The notes under the pieces are model-generated. The model was given only the letters and a program-made list of their open reading frames with translations. It made no database searches and had not been told where the DNA came from. The translations under genes were made by a program, and so were the position numbers. Below, piece by piece: positions 28,791 through 36,109 of a stretch of 64,000 nucleotides of DNA. The stretch spans positions 1 to 64,000 of the forward strand of contig CANQJS010000004.1 in assembly GCA_947624285.1 (NCBI GenBank), given 5' to 3'. Origin of the DNA: an uncultured Clostridia bacterium. Lineage in GTDB: Bacteria > Bacillota > Clostridia > Oscillospirales > Acutalibacteraceae. The first letter of the stretch is position 1. Each line of letters begins with the position of its first letter.

Positions 28791-29006
28791 TGTAAATGTC
28801 AGCTGCGGCGCTTCGCTTTCCGCCTCGGAATCTTCGCCCGAGCCCTTTATAATATCCTCCCAAGTGCCGTCTTTTATCGTGCTTATCGCCTTGTTCATCG
28901 CCGCCATAACATAGCTGACTTCTTCATGCTTTATGATGCCGAAGCCGGCGCAGCCCACCACGATCGCGATAACGAGCACAAGAGCTATTATTTTTACAGG
29001 TTTCAT
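28035..29006 (-). CDS. Membrane-anchored or lipoprotein, paralogue B
   Basis: Unknown function, 323 residues. AAGGAGAGG precedes the ATG at 29006. The N-terminus MKPVKIIALVLVIAIVVGC contains VVGC, which fits a lipobox, so this copy may be a lipoprotein; paralogue A has no cysteine there. A helical stretch (YVMAAMNKAISTIKDGTW) and acidic linker are followed by the same domain of about 250 residues as in paralogue A, nearly identical in protein and DNA. It is transcribed from the regulated spacer shared with the divergent response regulator and has its own terminator, so it is probably monocistronic. A role linked to the giant surface protein is suggested by the duplicate that follows that gene, but no activity can be read from the sequence. 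Confidence 0.9.
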   Translation of the reverse strand: MKPVKIIALVLVIAIVVGCAGFGIIKHEEVSYVMAAMNKAISTIKDGTWEDIIKGSGEDSEAESEAPQLTFTPNDYAGVSLQSVEDVVNYYNTVYNATKAETANYTTEDGGTAVFYKALVEESLTLKPDSLLVDGTANSLINGAAPGLLSKIFQSNVNGLPPCANRDPNQDIDETGASLMTSRVTPEDVLSCEVVDNGDGTITITIVPQTVNMSHKGMDAQGHFFNALGAIDGAIEGIGVKWAEGTTADNCKVIYEGGYAKVKVDVASGKIVEGDYHMVVNVNISHANLLILSNKSASLTIYYDNKFPASDEYIMERRQLVRQ

Positions 29007-29055
29007 ACTACCTCTCCTTAAAAAATTGATAATTTAATATACACTATCAGTTTTT

Positions 29056-29061
29056 ACTATA
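29056..29061 (-). promoter_or_regulatory. Candidate -10 of paralogue B
   Basis: TATAGT on the minus strand lies 22 nt downstream of the nearest TTAAC box at 29084, close to the geometry of the giant gene promoter. An alternative TATAAT (29071-29066) overlaps the last box and is less likely if an activator sits there. No good -35 is present for either. Confidence 0.35.
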
Positions 29062-29072
29062 AACTATTATAA

Positions 29073-29110
29073 TAAATTATTTATTAACACAATATTAACT
29101 GATTATAAAC
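29073..29110. promoter_or_regulatory. 11-bp repeat operator, array 3
   Basis: TAAAT (29073), TTAAC (29084), TTAAC (29095) and TAAAC (29106) recur exactly every 11 bp between two divergent genes, paralogue B and the response regulator. The array is upstream of the -10 candidates for paralogue B. It lies at about -60 to -95 relative to the regulator start, so it could serve both activation and autoregulation. Confidence 0.65.
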
Positions 29111-29134
29111 AATGTATATTTTTTATTCATTTAA

Positions 29135-29163
29135 TTGTATTTTGCTTAAACTTGTGCTACAAT
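29135..29163 (+). promoter_or_regulatory. Promoter of the response regulator
   Basis: TTGTAT and TACAAT are separated by 17 nt, placing the transcription start near 29170 and leaving a leader of about 40 nt before the ATG at 29212. The spacer contains TTAAAC, a possible further half-site. Confidence 0.7.
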
Positions 29164-29211
29164 AATCCTGTTTTCGGGATATTCCGTTAAAAATAACGAG
29201 GGGGGCTTAAT

Positions 29212-29892
29212 ATGTTCAACATTCTTGTTGTTGAGGACGATATGGTTTGGATGCAAAGAATATGCACTTTTCTGCGCCGCGAGGGATACAATGCCGTTGC
29301 CGCGTCAAGCCGCGCCGCCGCTCTTCAAAAGCTGGACGATGTGTTTATAGACATCTGCATTTTTGACACCGACGGCTCAGACCCCGAAACATATACTTTT
29401 TTTGAAGCACTTAACAAAAGCAATTATCAATATCTGCCCATAATCGTTACTTCATCAAGCAATTCCTTCAGCGAAATGGAGCGCGCTTTCAATATGGGGG
29501 CGGACGATTATCTTATAAAGCCGTATAATCTTGACGAGCTTTTGCTGAGGATAAAGGCGCTTTTGCGCAGGGCGAGCATCACAAACGAAAAAAAGGTGTG
29601 CATAGGCTCTACCATTCTTGATTTCGATACACTCACCCTAACGCAAAACGGCAGCGAGATACTTCTGCCTCAAAAGGAATTTCTTTTGCTTTACAAGCTA
29701 ATCTCATCTATCAACAAAATCTTCAGCCGCCATCAAATTATGGACGAAATTTGGGGATTTGACAGCGAATCGGACGAAAAAACGATAAACGTGCATATCA
29801 ACAGACTGCGCGAAAAGCTGAAAGACAACAAGGATATTGAGATAAAGACCGTTCGCGGAATGGGATACAAAGCCGTGTTAAAGAATAAATAA
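29212..29892 (+). CDS. OmpR/PhoB-family response regulator
   Basis: A transcription factor of 226 residues: receiver domain (about 1-115) and winged-helix DNA-binding domain (about 125-226). The phosphorylation site looks intact, with the acidic pair D9/D10, the predicted phospho-acceptor D52, T80 and K103 followed by P104. The region after D52 reads TDGSDPET instead of the common LPGMDG, which is unusual. The C-terminal domain has the expected recognition helix (EKTINVHINRLREKL) and wing (TVRGMGYK). AGGGGGG precedes the start. No histidine kinase gene is adjacent, so its sensor is elsewhere or it works without one. Position and 11-bp operator arrays make it the likely regulator of the giant protein locus; control of other genes is equally possible. 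Confidence 0.92.
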   Translation: MFNILVVEDDMVWMQRICTFLRREGYNAVAASSRAAALQKLDDVFIDICIFDTDGSDPETYTFFEALNKSNYQYLPIIVTSSSNSFSEMERAFNMGADDYLIKPYNLDELLLRIKALLRRASITNEKKVCIGSTILDFDTLTLTQNGSEILLPQKEFLLLYKLISSINKIFSRHQIMDEIWGFDSESDEKTINVHINRLREKLKDNKDIEIKTVRGMGYKAVLKNK

Positions 29893-29904
29893 GCCTAAAT
29901 CGCC

Positions 29905-29936
29905 AAAAGCCGTTCTTGCGAACGGCTTTTAATTTT
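29905..29936. terminator. Bidirectional terminator
   Basis: AAAAGCCGTTC pairs with GAACGGCTTTT over a TTGC loop, between the convergent ends of the response regulator and the gene ending at 29967. Confidence 0.85.
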
Positions 29937-29966
29937 GGATGATCGGATTCGTTTATATAATTAAAA

Positions 29967-30524
29967 TTATCTGTCTCCGGGAATCCTCATAAGATTTTGG
30001 CGGATACCTCTGACATCTTGAAGCGCTTTGTAAAGAGCATCGTCGATTTTAAGCAAAGTATCCTCGGCGTAATTGTTGACGGCGGCAACGGATTCCTTCT
30101 TGTTCTTCTGCGCGGCGGCAAGCATATCGTTTGCCTGCGCGGTGGCGTTGCCCAAAATCTCGCTCGCGTGAGCCTGCGCGTCACGAATGGCGGCGTCGCC
30201 CTCCTCCCTGGCTCTGGCAAGGATCTCGGCAGCCTGCGCCTGCGCCGTTTGGGTGATCTGGTCACGGGCAACAAGCTCGCGAGCCTGCTCCTGCGCGTCA
30301 TCGATTATAGCCTTGGCTTCCTTGTGAGCATCCTCAAGAATGGTGTTTCTCGAATCGATTATCGCCTTCGCCTGCTTCGTTTCGTGAGGCGTGTTAAGGC
30401 GTATATCCTCGATGATGGTTTTGATTTTTTCAACATCCACAAGGCTCTTTTTCGTCATCGGCATAGAGGTGGCGTCATCAAGCACATCCTCTAAATCCTC
30501 AAGTAAAATATCTGTATTAGTCAT
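29967..30524 (-). CDS. Ala/Gln-rich coiled-coil protein
   Basis: A soluble protein of 185 residues with no membrane segment. Residues about 50-150 are rich in Ala, Glu and Gln with heptad-like spacing (AKAIIDDAQEQARELVARD), so a long coiled coil is likely; the composition resembles ATP synthase b-type stalks and DivIVA-like proteins without a specific match. It overlaps the end of coaD by 8 bp and is last in the rsmD-coaD operon, which suggests translational coupling. A role in cell-envelope or division scaffolding would be a guess; no enzymatic motif is seen. Confidence 0.85.
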   Translation of the reverse strand: MTNTDILLEDLEDVLDDATSMPMTKKSLVDVEKIKTIIEDIRLNTPHETKQAKAIIDSRNTILEDAHKEAKAIIDDAQEQARELVARDQITQTAQAQAAEILARAREEGDAAIRDAQAHASEILGNATAQANDMLAAAQKNKKESVAAVNNYAEDTLLKIDDALYKALQDVRGIRQNLMRIPGDR

Positions 30525-31008
30525 TATTTACTTCTCCTTTACATCTTGTTATTACATCATCTAAAATCTCGGCAGGAACGAAACCCGAAATGTCGCCGTT
30601 TAGACGGCAGACCTCCTTTACCATACTTGATGACAAAAACATATTTTTCCCCTTGGCGGTGAGAAAAACAGTCTCTATCTCGGGAAACAGGCTTTGGTTG
30701 GTCAGCGCCTGCTGAAATTCATAATCAAAATCCGATACGGCGCGAAGCCCCTTTACTATCGCCACAGCGCCGTTTTTTCTCGCATAATCAACGAGCAGAC
30801 CGTCGTATGTATCAAACTCGATATTATCGCCTTTTACGCACTTTTTGAGAAGCCGCAGACGCTCACTCGTGGAAAACATCGAACTTTTTACGCTGTTGGT
30901 CATAACGAGAACTATTACCCTGTCAAAAAGCTCCGCCGCGCGCTCGATAATATCCTTATGCCCGAGAGTAACAGGGTCAAAGCTGCCCGGGCAAACGGCG
31001 ATTTTCAT
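30517..31008 (-). CDS. coaD: Phosphopantetheine adenylyltransferase
   Basis: Transfers AMP from ATP to 4'-phosphopantetheine, the fourth step of coenzyme A synthesis, in the cytoplasm. The 163-residue length is typical. The nucleotidyltransferase motif is clear at the N-terminus (PGSFDPVTLGHKD, with the TxGH signature), and a C-terminal LSSSMVKE stretch matches the family. It begins 7 nt after rsmD, the common rsmD-coaD pairing in Bacillota. Confidence 0.97.
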   Translation of the reverse strand: MKIAVCPGSFDPVTLGHKDIIERAAELFDRVIVLVMTNSVKSSMFSTSERLRLLKKCVKGDNIEFDTYDGLLVDYARKNGAVAIVKGLRAVSDFDYEFQQALTNQSLFPEIETVFLTAKGKNMFLSSSMVKEVCRLNGDISGFVPAEILDDVITRCKGEVNND

Positions 31009-31015
31009 ATAAGGC

Positions 31016-31552
31016 TCAGTCCTTTCGGTAAATAGTGATCTTCGTTTTGCCGTAGAGCCGCTCCCTCACAAGCGAAAAGCCGCCGAATTTTTCGGGCAGA
31101 GTTTCATCTTTTGAGGTTTCGCACACCGCAAGACCGCCCGCGCTTACCGCGCCGTCAAGAAAAGGAAGGCATCTCTCAATAAGACCTTTATTGTAGGGCG
31201 GATCGAGAAAAACGATGCCGTATTCGGCGGGGCGGGCAAGAAACGAAACGCCGTCGCCCTCAAAAATCCTGCTCCTGTCGGAAAAGCCGCAGCGCTGTGT
31301 GTTTTCACGAACTACCTGCGCGGCGCTTTTGTTATTCTCAACAAAAACGCAGTGCGCCGCCCCCCTTGAAAGAGCCTCTATCCCCAACTGACCCGAGCCG
31401 GCAAAGAGATCAAGAACTTTTTTGCCCTCAATATCAAACTGGATAATGCTGAACAACGCCTCTTTGACGCTTTCAGCGGTAGGTCTTGTTATATCGTCTC
31501 CCCGCAGGGTGGTAAGCCTCCTGCCGCGCGCGCTGCCTGTGATCACTCTCAT
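31016..31552 (-). CDS. rsmD: 16S rRNA (guanine-966 N2) methyltransferase
   Basis: Methylates G966 of 16S rRNA using SAM. The 178-residue protein has the RsmD start (MRVITGSARGRRL), the SAM-binding motif LDLFAGSGQLGIEALSRGA and the catalytic motif FLDPPY. First gene of a minus-strand operon with coaD and the coiled-coil gene, read from the promoter at 31610-31638. Confidence 0.96.
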   Translation of the reverse strand: MRVITGSARGRRLTTLRGDDITRPTAESVKEALFSIIQFDIEGKKVLDLFAGSGQLGIEALSRGAAHCVFVENNKSAAQVVRENTQRCGFSDRSRIFEGDGVSFLARPAEYGIVFLDPPYNKGLIERCLPFLDGAVSAGGLAVCETSKDETLPEKFGGFSLVRERLYGKTKITIYRKD

Positions 31553-31609
31553 AATAATCTAATCCCAAAGGCAGACTTTCGCCCGCCTGCGCATTTTTAT
31601 ACAAATATA

Positions 31610-31638
31610 ATTATACATTTCCGGCATTACTTAGTCAA
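31610..31638 (-). promoter_or_regulatory. Promoter of the rsmD operon
   Basis: On the minus strand TTGACT (31638-31633) and TATAAT (31615-31610) are separated by 17 nt, a near-consensus vegetative promoter about 60 bp before the rsmD start. Confidence 0.8.
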
Positions 31639-31653
31639 GTTTATTTTTATAAA

Positions 31654-33474
31654 TTACATATTATGGAAAAATTTATAAATGCTTTCGGCATTTTTTTTGC
31701 TGATTGATGGGCATTCGGCAAGCTCATCGACCGTGCTTTCCTTGATTTTGGATACCGTTTTAAAATGCTTCAAAAGCGCCTTTGCCTTCGCCTCGCCGAT
31801 ACCTTCAATGCTCAGCAGGCTTGACGACAATGTGCTTTTCTTGTGCTTTTTATGGTGGTAGGAAATCGCAAAGCGGTGAACTTCCTCCTGAATATCCGAA
31901 ACAAGCGTAAACGCGCTGCGGTGGGAATTTATCTCTATCTCTCCCCCGCCGAAGGCTATGGCGCGGGTGCGATGCTTACCGTCCTTCACCATACCGAAAA
32001 CGGGAACATTTAGCCCCATTTTTTCAATTACGGGCAACACGGCGTTTACCTGCGGCTGACCGCCGTCAAGCAGAATTAAATCGGGCAAAATCTTGAAGGT
32101 GCTGCCCTCCTCGTCATTATAATAATGATCAAATCGGCGCGTGAGAACTTCATTCATTGAGCCGACATCGTTTTGACCGTCAAAACCCTTTACGGAAAAA
32201 CGCTTATAAGCGGATTTCATAGGTCTGCCGTTGTGGAATACAACCATTCCCGCCACATTATCGGCGCCGAAGGTGTGCGAAATATCGTAGCTTTCTATAT
32301 ACTCAGGCGGCTTTGGCAAGCCGAGCAGCTTCGCAAGCTCCTCAAGCGCCGTAAATTCCCTGCCGAGCCTGCCCTCGCTCTGCGCAAGATGCTCCGAGGC
32401 GTTTTGAACGCACAGCTTGACTATCGAAAGATGCTCGCCCTTTTGGGGATGAATAAACTCCGTTTTCTTCCCTCTTTGCTTTTCGAGAAACTGTCGAAGG
32501 AGCTCCTCATCCTCAACATCGCCGTCAACGGCTATGCGCGAGGGTATTCTGCTCCGCATCGCGTAATACCGTTCAATAAGCTCAAAACGGGCGGCGGGCA
32601 TATCGTCAACGCTGTCTATTATCCAAAATTCATCATCGGTGAGCCTGCCGTTTTCAAAGCGTATCACCTCAAAGCACGCCTTCTTTTTGCCGTTTACAAG
32701 GGCGAAAACATCCTCCTCCGGCACATTTATGGAAACGACCTTCTGCCTTTCGTCAAGGTGCTTTATTGCCCTTATCCTATCCCTCAGCTTGGCGGCTTCC
32801 TCAAATTGCAAATTTTCAGAGCACTCGTTCATTCGCCGTGTCATTTCACGCACCGCCGCCTTGCTTCCGCCTTTCAAAAACGAAACCGCGTCACGCGTGT
32901 TGGCATTGTATTCCTCTTTTGTTATTCTGCCCGCGCAAGGAGCGGAGCACAGCCCCATAAACCCGTTTAGGCAGGGGCGCGATTTACCGTAATCCCTCGG
33001 AAATTGCTTATTGCAACGCGGCAGCTTAAAAATTTTCAGCGTTTCCTCAACCGCCTGCTTTACGGAAAAGCCCGAAATATACGGCCCAACATATTCCGCG
33101 CCGTCATCTTCAATGCGTTTACACTCCGAAATTCTCGGAAAATCGCCCTTGGTTATCTTGATATAGTTATAGCCCTTGTCGTCTTTCAAAAGAATGTTGT
33201 ATTTGGGCATATGCTGCTTTATGAGCGAGCACTCAAGCACCAGCGCCTCAAATTCCGTGTCAACAAGAATATAATCGAAATCATCAACATTTTCAACCAT
33301 TCTGATGACCTTGAGAGAGTGGTTTGAATGCGAGCCGAAATACGACGACACCCTGTTTTTGAGCTTTTTCGCCTTGCCGATGTAGATAATTTTTTTATCC
33401 TTGTTTTTCATAATGTAAACTCCGGGCTGCATCGGCAGCGCCATCGCCTTTTTGCGAAGCTCCTTTTCGGTCAC
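31654..33474 (-). CDS. uvrC: Excinuclease ABC subunit C
   Basis: Makes the two incisions around bulky DNA lesions in nucleotide excision repair with UvrA and UvrB. At 606 residues it is full length. Domains in order: N-terminal GIY-YIG nuclease (GVYIMKNKDKKIIYIGKAKK, residues about 18-37), a cysteine-containing region, a UVR helix pair that contacts UvrB (FEEAAKLRDRIRAIKHL), an RNase H-like nuclease (SYDISHTFGADNVAGMV) and C-terminal helix-hairpin-helix motifs (IEGIGEAKAKALLKHF). Translation starts at GTG (33474), supported by GGGGAGG 7 nt upstream. It follows the terminator of ptsH, so it is transcribed separately or by read-through. Confidence 0.97.
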   Translation of the reverse strand: MTEKELRKKAMALPMQPGVYIMKNKDKKIIYIGKAKKLKNRVSSYFGSHSNHSLKVIRMVENVDDFDYILVDTEFEALVLECSLIKQHMPKYNILLKDDKGYNYIKITKGDFPRISECKRIEDDGAEYVGPYISGFSVKQAVEETLKIFKLPRCNKQFPRDYGKSRPCLNGFMGLCSAPCAGRITKEEYNANTRDAVSFLKGGSKAAVREMTRRMNECSENLQFEEAAKLRDRIRAIKHLDERQKVVSINVPEEDVFALVNGKKKACFEVIRFENGRLTDDEFWIIDSVDDMPAARFELIERYYAMRSRIPSRIAVDGDVEDEELLRQFLEKQRGKKTEFIHPQKGEHLSIVKLCVQNASEHLAQSEGRLGREFTALEELAKLLGLPKPPEYIESYDISHTFGADNVAGMVVFHNGRPMKSAYKRFSVKGFDGQNDVGSMNEVLTRRFDHYYNDEEGSTFKILPDLILLDGGQPQVNAVLPVIEKMGLNVPVFGMVKDGKHRTRAIAFGGGEIEINSHRSAFTLVSDIQEEVHRFAISYHHKKHKKSTLSSSLLSIEGIGEAKAKALLKHFKTVSKIKESTVDELAECPSISKKNAESIYKFFHNM

Positions 33475-33502
33475 ATTCTCACCTCCCCGAAATATGCTTT
33501 TC

Positions 33503-33534
33503 CAAAAAATAAGGGTACAGAATTACTCTGTACC
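33503..33534 (-). terminator. Terminator of ptsH
   Basis: On the minus strand GGTACAG pairs with CTGTACC over 7 nt and is followed by CTTATTTTTT. It lies between ptsH and uvrC. Confidence 0.8.
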
Positions 33535-33565
33535 GCAATATTTTAAATATTATAAGAGTTTTAAA

Positions 33566-33829
33566 TCAATCGGCAAATCCGCTTTTTACAAGAGCGATAA
33601 GACCCTCAACAGCGTTTTCCTCATCAGAACCGTCTGCAATAATGCGAATGTCGGTGCCGCCCATTATTCCGAGCGAAAGAACGCCTAAAAGTGATTTCGC
33701 GTTAACTCTTCTCTCTTCCTTTTCCACCCAGATAGACGACTTGAATTCGTTTGCCTTCTGAATAAAAAATGTGGCGGGGCGAGCGTGAAGCCCAACCTGA
33801 TTCTCAACTTTAACATCTTTTACAAACAT
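33566..33829 (-). CDS. ptsH: Phosphocarrier protein HPr
   Basis: Carries phosphate from enzyme I to sugar-specific EII proteins of the PTS and, when phosphorylated on serine, acts with CcpA in carbon catabolite control. The start at 33829 (MFVKDVKV) gives 87 residues, the usual length; a longer frame to 33868 has no family support. The active-site histidine is present in GLHARPATFF, which separates it from Crh, and the regulatory serine lies in NAKSLLGVLSLG. It stands alone here, without ptsI next to it. Confidence 0.93.
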   Translation of the reverse strand: MFVKDVKVENQVGLHARPATFFIQKANEFKSSIWVEKEERRVNAKSLLGVLSLGIMGGTDIRIIADGSDEENAVEGLIALVKSGFAD

Positions 33830-33859
33830 TCTTAAAAACCTCTCATCATTCAATAATAG

Positions 33860-33927
33860 AATAAACAAACCGTTTATTATTTATTCAGTTTTCTTACCTA
33901 TTATATCACCAAAGACGATTTGGTCAA
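33860..33927 (-). promoter_or_regulatory. Promoter of ptsH with a nearby inverted repeat
   Basis: On the minus strand TTGACC (33927-33922) and TATAAT (33905-33900) are separated by 16 nt. Downstream, near the expected transcript start, AATAAAC and GTTTATT form an inverted repeat (33860-33878) that could be an operator or a weak leader hairpin. Confidence 0.7.
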
Positions 33928-34012
33928 CCGATTATTTTAAAGTTCGTATGCTTTATGAAACAAATACAAATTATTATGCCCCGTTTTGTGCAAAATTCAC
34001 ATAATTTTTTAC

Positions 34013-34738
34013 TTATTTTAACTGTTTCAAAAATTCTTTATCCGCCTTGTCGAGCTCGGCGGTTTCAAGCATATCGGGGCGGCGTTTCGCGGTGCGTTCA
34101 AGGGATTGACGCCTGCGCCATTTTTTTATATTTTCGTGATGCCCCGTTATCAGTATCTCCGGCACTGTTCTGCCGTGCCATTCATACGGTCTTGTATATT
34201 GAGGATATTCAAGAAGCGAGTCAAAATGGCTCTCATCCTCAAAGCATTCGTCATCGGAAAGCACGCCGGGCAACATTCTTGAAACGGCGTCGGCAAGTAT
34301 CAGCGCGGGCAGCTCACCGCCCGTGAGAACATAATCGCCAACGGAAATTTCCTCGGGCTGTAGCTCCTCTATCACCCGTTCGTCTATGCCCTCGTAGTGA
34401 CCGCATAAAAGAGCGATATTGTCAAGCCGAGCAAGCTCCTTTACGCGCTTTTGCGTAAGCTGCTTGCCCTGCGGCGTAAGATAAATGAGATGGGGCGTTT
34501 TGCCGAGCCTTTTACACAGCGCGCCGAAGCAGTCAAACACAGGCTGCGCCTGCATTATCATACCCATTCCGCCGCCGTAGGGAGTATCGTCTACCCTGCG
34601 GTGCTTGTCCTGCGTATATTTTCTTATATCGGTGCATCTTATTTGCACCTTTCCCGCCTTGCGCGCCCTGCCTATAACGCTTTCACGCAAGTAGGCGTAG
34701 CACATTTCGGGGAAAAGAGTCAATATGTCAATCCTCAT
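34013..34738 (-). CDS. trmD: tRNA (guanine-37 N1) methyltransferase
   Basis: Methylates G37 of tRNAs with a G at position 36, which prevents frameshifting. The 241-residue length is normal. The SPOUT knot region is plain (DYVLTGGELPALILADAVSR) together with PYGGGMGMIMQ. Its start overlaps the end of rimM by 11 bp, indicating coupled translation. The usual downstream neighbour rplS is absent; the next gene on the strand is ptsH, about 180 bp away. Confidence 0.97.
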   Translation of the reverse strand: MRIDILTLFPEMCYAYLRESVIGRARKAGKVQIRCTDIRKYTQDKHRRVDDTPYGGGMGMIMQAQPVFDCFGALCKRLGKTPHLIYLTPQGKQLTQKRVKELARLDNIALLCGHYEGIDERVIEELQPEEISVGDYVLTGGELPALILADAVSRMLPGVLSDDECFEDESHFDSLLEYPQYTRPYEWHGRTVPEILITGHHENIKKWRRRQSLERTAKRRPDMLETAELDKADKEFLKQLK

Positions 34739-35237
34739 CGAAAAGCCCTTTCATCGGAATAATTCCGATAACTTGATATTCCGTGTTTATTTCTTTGACT
34801 ATATCGGGGATCATCGGCACAAGTCTGCGTTTTTTGCCGCTTTCGATTTCGAGAATATCGGACGCGCCGTAGTTTAAAACATCAACTACTCTGCCGTATT
34901 CCTCCTCGGTGTCTGCATTCACAACATAACAGCCGATGAGATCCTGAATATAGTTCGCGCCCTCCTCTATTTTCGCGTCGCCGCGGTTGCCGTAAAGAAT
35001 CTTATTTTTATAATTTTCGGCACTCTCCAAAGAGGTGATCTCATCAAACGAGATCAAAGCGTGATTTTTCTGCTGACGAACGGAGGCAACATTCAGCGCC
35101 CGTTGACCGTTTTCGTCGAGATAAAGCCGTTTAAACTGCTTCAAATATTCAATTGAATCGCACCAGAGCTCCATTTTCATCTCGCCCTTGACGCCGTGGG
35201 TATTTATCAGCCTGCCCACCTCAAGAAATTGCTTCAT
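34728..35237 (-). CDS. rimM: 16S rRNA processing protein RimM
   Basis: Assists maturation of the 30S head and binds ribosomal protein S19. The 169 residues comprise the N-terminal RimM domain (GRLINTHGVKGEMKM) and the C-terminal PRC barrel (DLIGCYVVNADTEEEYGRV). It starts a two-gene unit with trmD and is separated from khpA by a NUDIX gene and a terminator, unlike the common uninterrupted order. Confidence 0.96.
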   Translation of the reverse strand: MKQFLEVGRLINTHGVKGEMKMELWCDSIEYLKQFKRLYLDENGQRALNVASVRQQKNHALISFDEITSLESAENYKNKILYGNRGDAKIEEGANYIQDLIGCYVVNADTEEEYGRVVDVLNYGASDILEIESGKKRRLVPMIPDIVKEINTEYQVIGIIPMKGLFDED

Positions 35238-35291
35238 TTTGCCACCAAATTCGTTTTTATGTTTTAGCCGATACTTTATCTTAAATTGCGT

Positions 35292-35855
35292 TTAAACCTG
35301 ATCATTAAGCTTTTTAATGAGCTTTGAATATATGTTTTCGCAAAACCAGGGCTCTGTTGATTTTTTCAAAGCCTCGTCGAAGGTCAGCCACGCTACCATA
35401 CTGTTTTCGCCCGCTCTCGGAGTGAGCTTTTCATTTTCGTTTGCCTCCAAAAGATAGGTGAAATTCAGATGCAGGTGCGAAGAAACATATTCGCCTCTTT
35501 TAATATGCCCGTCCACGGTCAAAATCTCAACGGAAAATATATCGTTGAAAACGGGAACTACTGTTTTTATCCCGCTCTCCTCCTCCGCTTCCCTGACGGC
35601 TACGCCGAGCAGATCTGTCTCGCCGTCCGCATGACCGCCGATCCACGCCCAAGAGTTGTAGATATTGTGAAACGCCATAAGCACCTTTGTGCGGGCTTTG
35701 TTCACGACCCACGCGGAAACGGTGATGTGAGCCGCCGCGCTTTCGCGTGTGAAAATTTTGCCGTTATTTTCCATAAGCGCAAGAATAAGGCGCTTATCCT
35801 TTTCCTCCTGCTCGTTATACGGAGTATAGTTTTTCAGCTTTTCGGCAACATTCAT
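35292..35855 (-). CDS. NUDIX hydrolase
   Basis: A protein of 187 residues with a complete Nudix box, GGHADGETDLLGVAVREAEEES followed by GI, in which the REAEEE glutamates bind divalent metal. The family hydrolyses nucleoside diphosphates linked to another group; the substrate cannot be told from the sequence. It has its own promoter (35894-35922) and lies between the khpA terminator and rimM, so it may have been inserted into the ancestral ffh-trmD cluster. Read-through into rimM-trmD is possible, with only about 55 bp between them. Confidence 0.93.
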   Translation of the reverse strand: MNVAEKLKNYTPYNEQEEKDKRLILALMENNGKIFTRESAAAHITVSAWVVNKARTKVLMAFHNIYNSWAWIGGHADGETDLLGVAVREAEEESGIKTVVPVFNDIFSVEILTVDGHIKRGEYVSSHLHLNFTYLLEANENEKLTPRAGENSMVAWLTFDEALKKSTEPWFCENIYSKLIKKLNDQV

Positions 35856-35893
35856 ATTTTTCCCTTTTCTTTCGGATTTTTTTCATTTATAAT

Positions 35894-35922
35894 ATAATAC
35901 AACAGGAATATAAAAAAATCAA
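35894..35922 (-). promoter_or_regulatory. Promoter of the NUDIX gene
   Basis: On the minus strand TTGATT (35922-35917) and TATTAT (35899-35894) are separated by 17 nt, about 40 bp before the NUDIX start. Confidence 0.6.
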
Positions 35923-35980
35923 TGACCGGCAATTTTGCCTTTTTACGCTAAATATGAAAGAACTCATTTAAAAAAAAACA

Positions 35981-36017
35981 AAAACCGCCGATAATGCTGA
36001 CGCATATCGGCGGTTTT
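35981..36017 (-). terminator. Terminator of the ylxM-ffh-rpsP-khpA operon
   Basis: AAAACCGCCGATA pairs with TATCGGCGGTTTT over 11 nt. On the minus strand a T-rich run (TTTTTGTTTTTTTTT) follows the stem. It is about 90 bp past the khpA stop. Confidence 0.85.
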
Positions 36018-36063
36018 ACGCGTTATTGTGCAAAATTTCGTGTTTTAAAGAACACGGACTTAT

Positions 36064-36091
36064 CGGCGCTCGAATAAGCGCCTTTGCTTTT
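36064..36091 (+). terminator. Small plus-strand terminator-like hairpin
   Basis: GGCGCT pairs with AGCGCC over 6 nt, followed on the plus strand by TTTGCTTTTTT. No plus-strand gene is seen upstream, so it may stop antisense transcripts or be fortuitous. Confidence 0.35.
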
Positions 36092-36109
36092 TTGAAATCA
36101 TTGAAAAAA

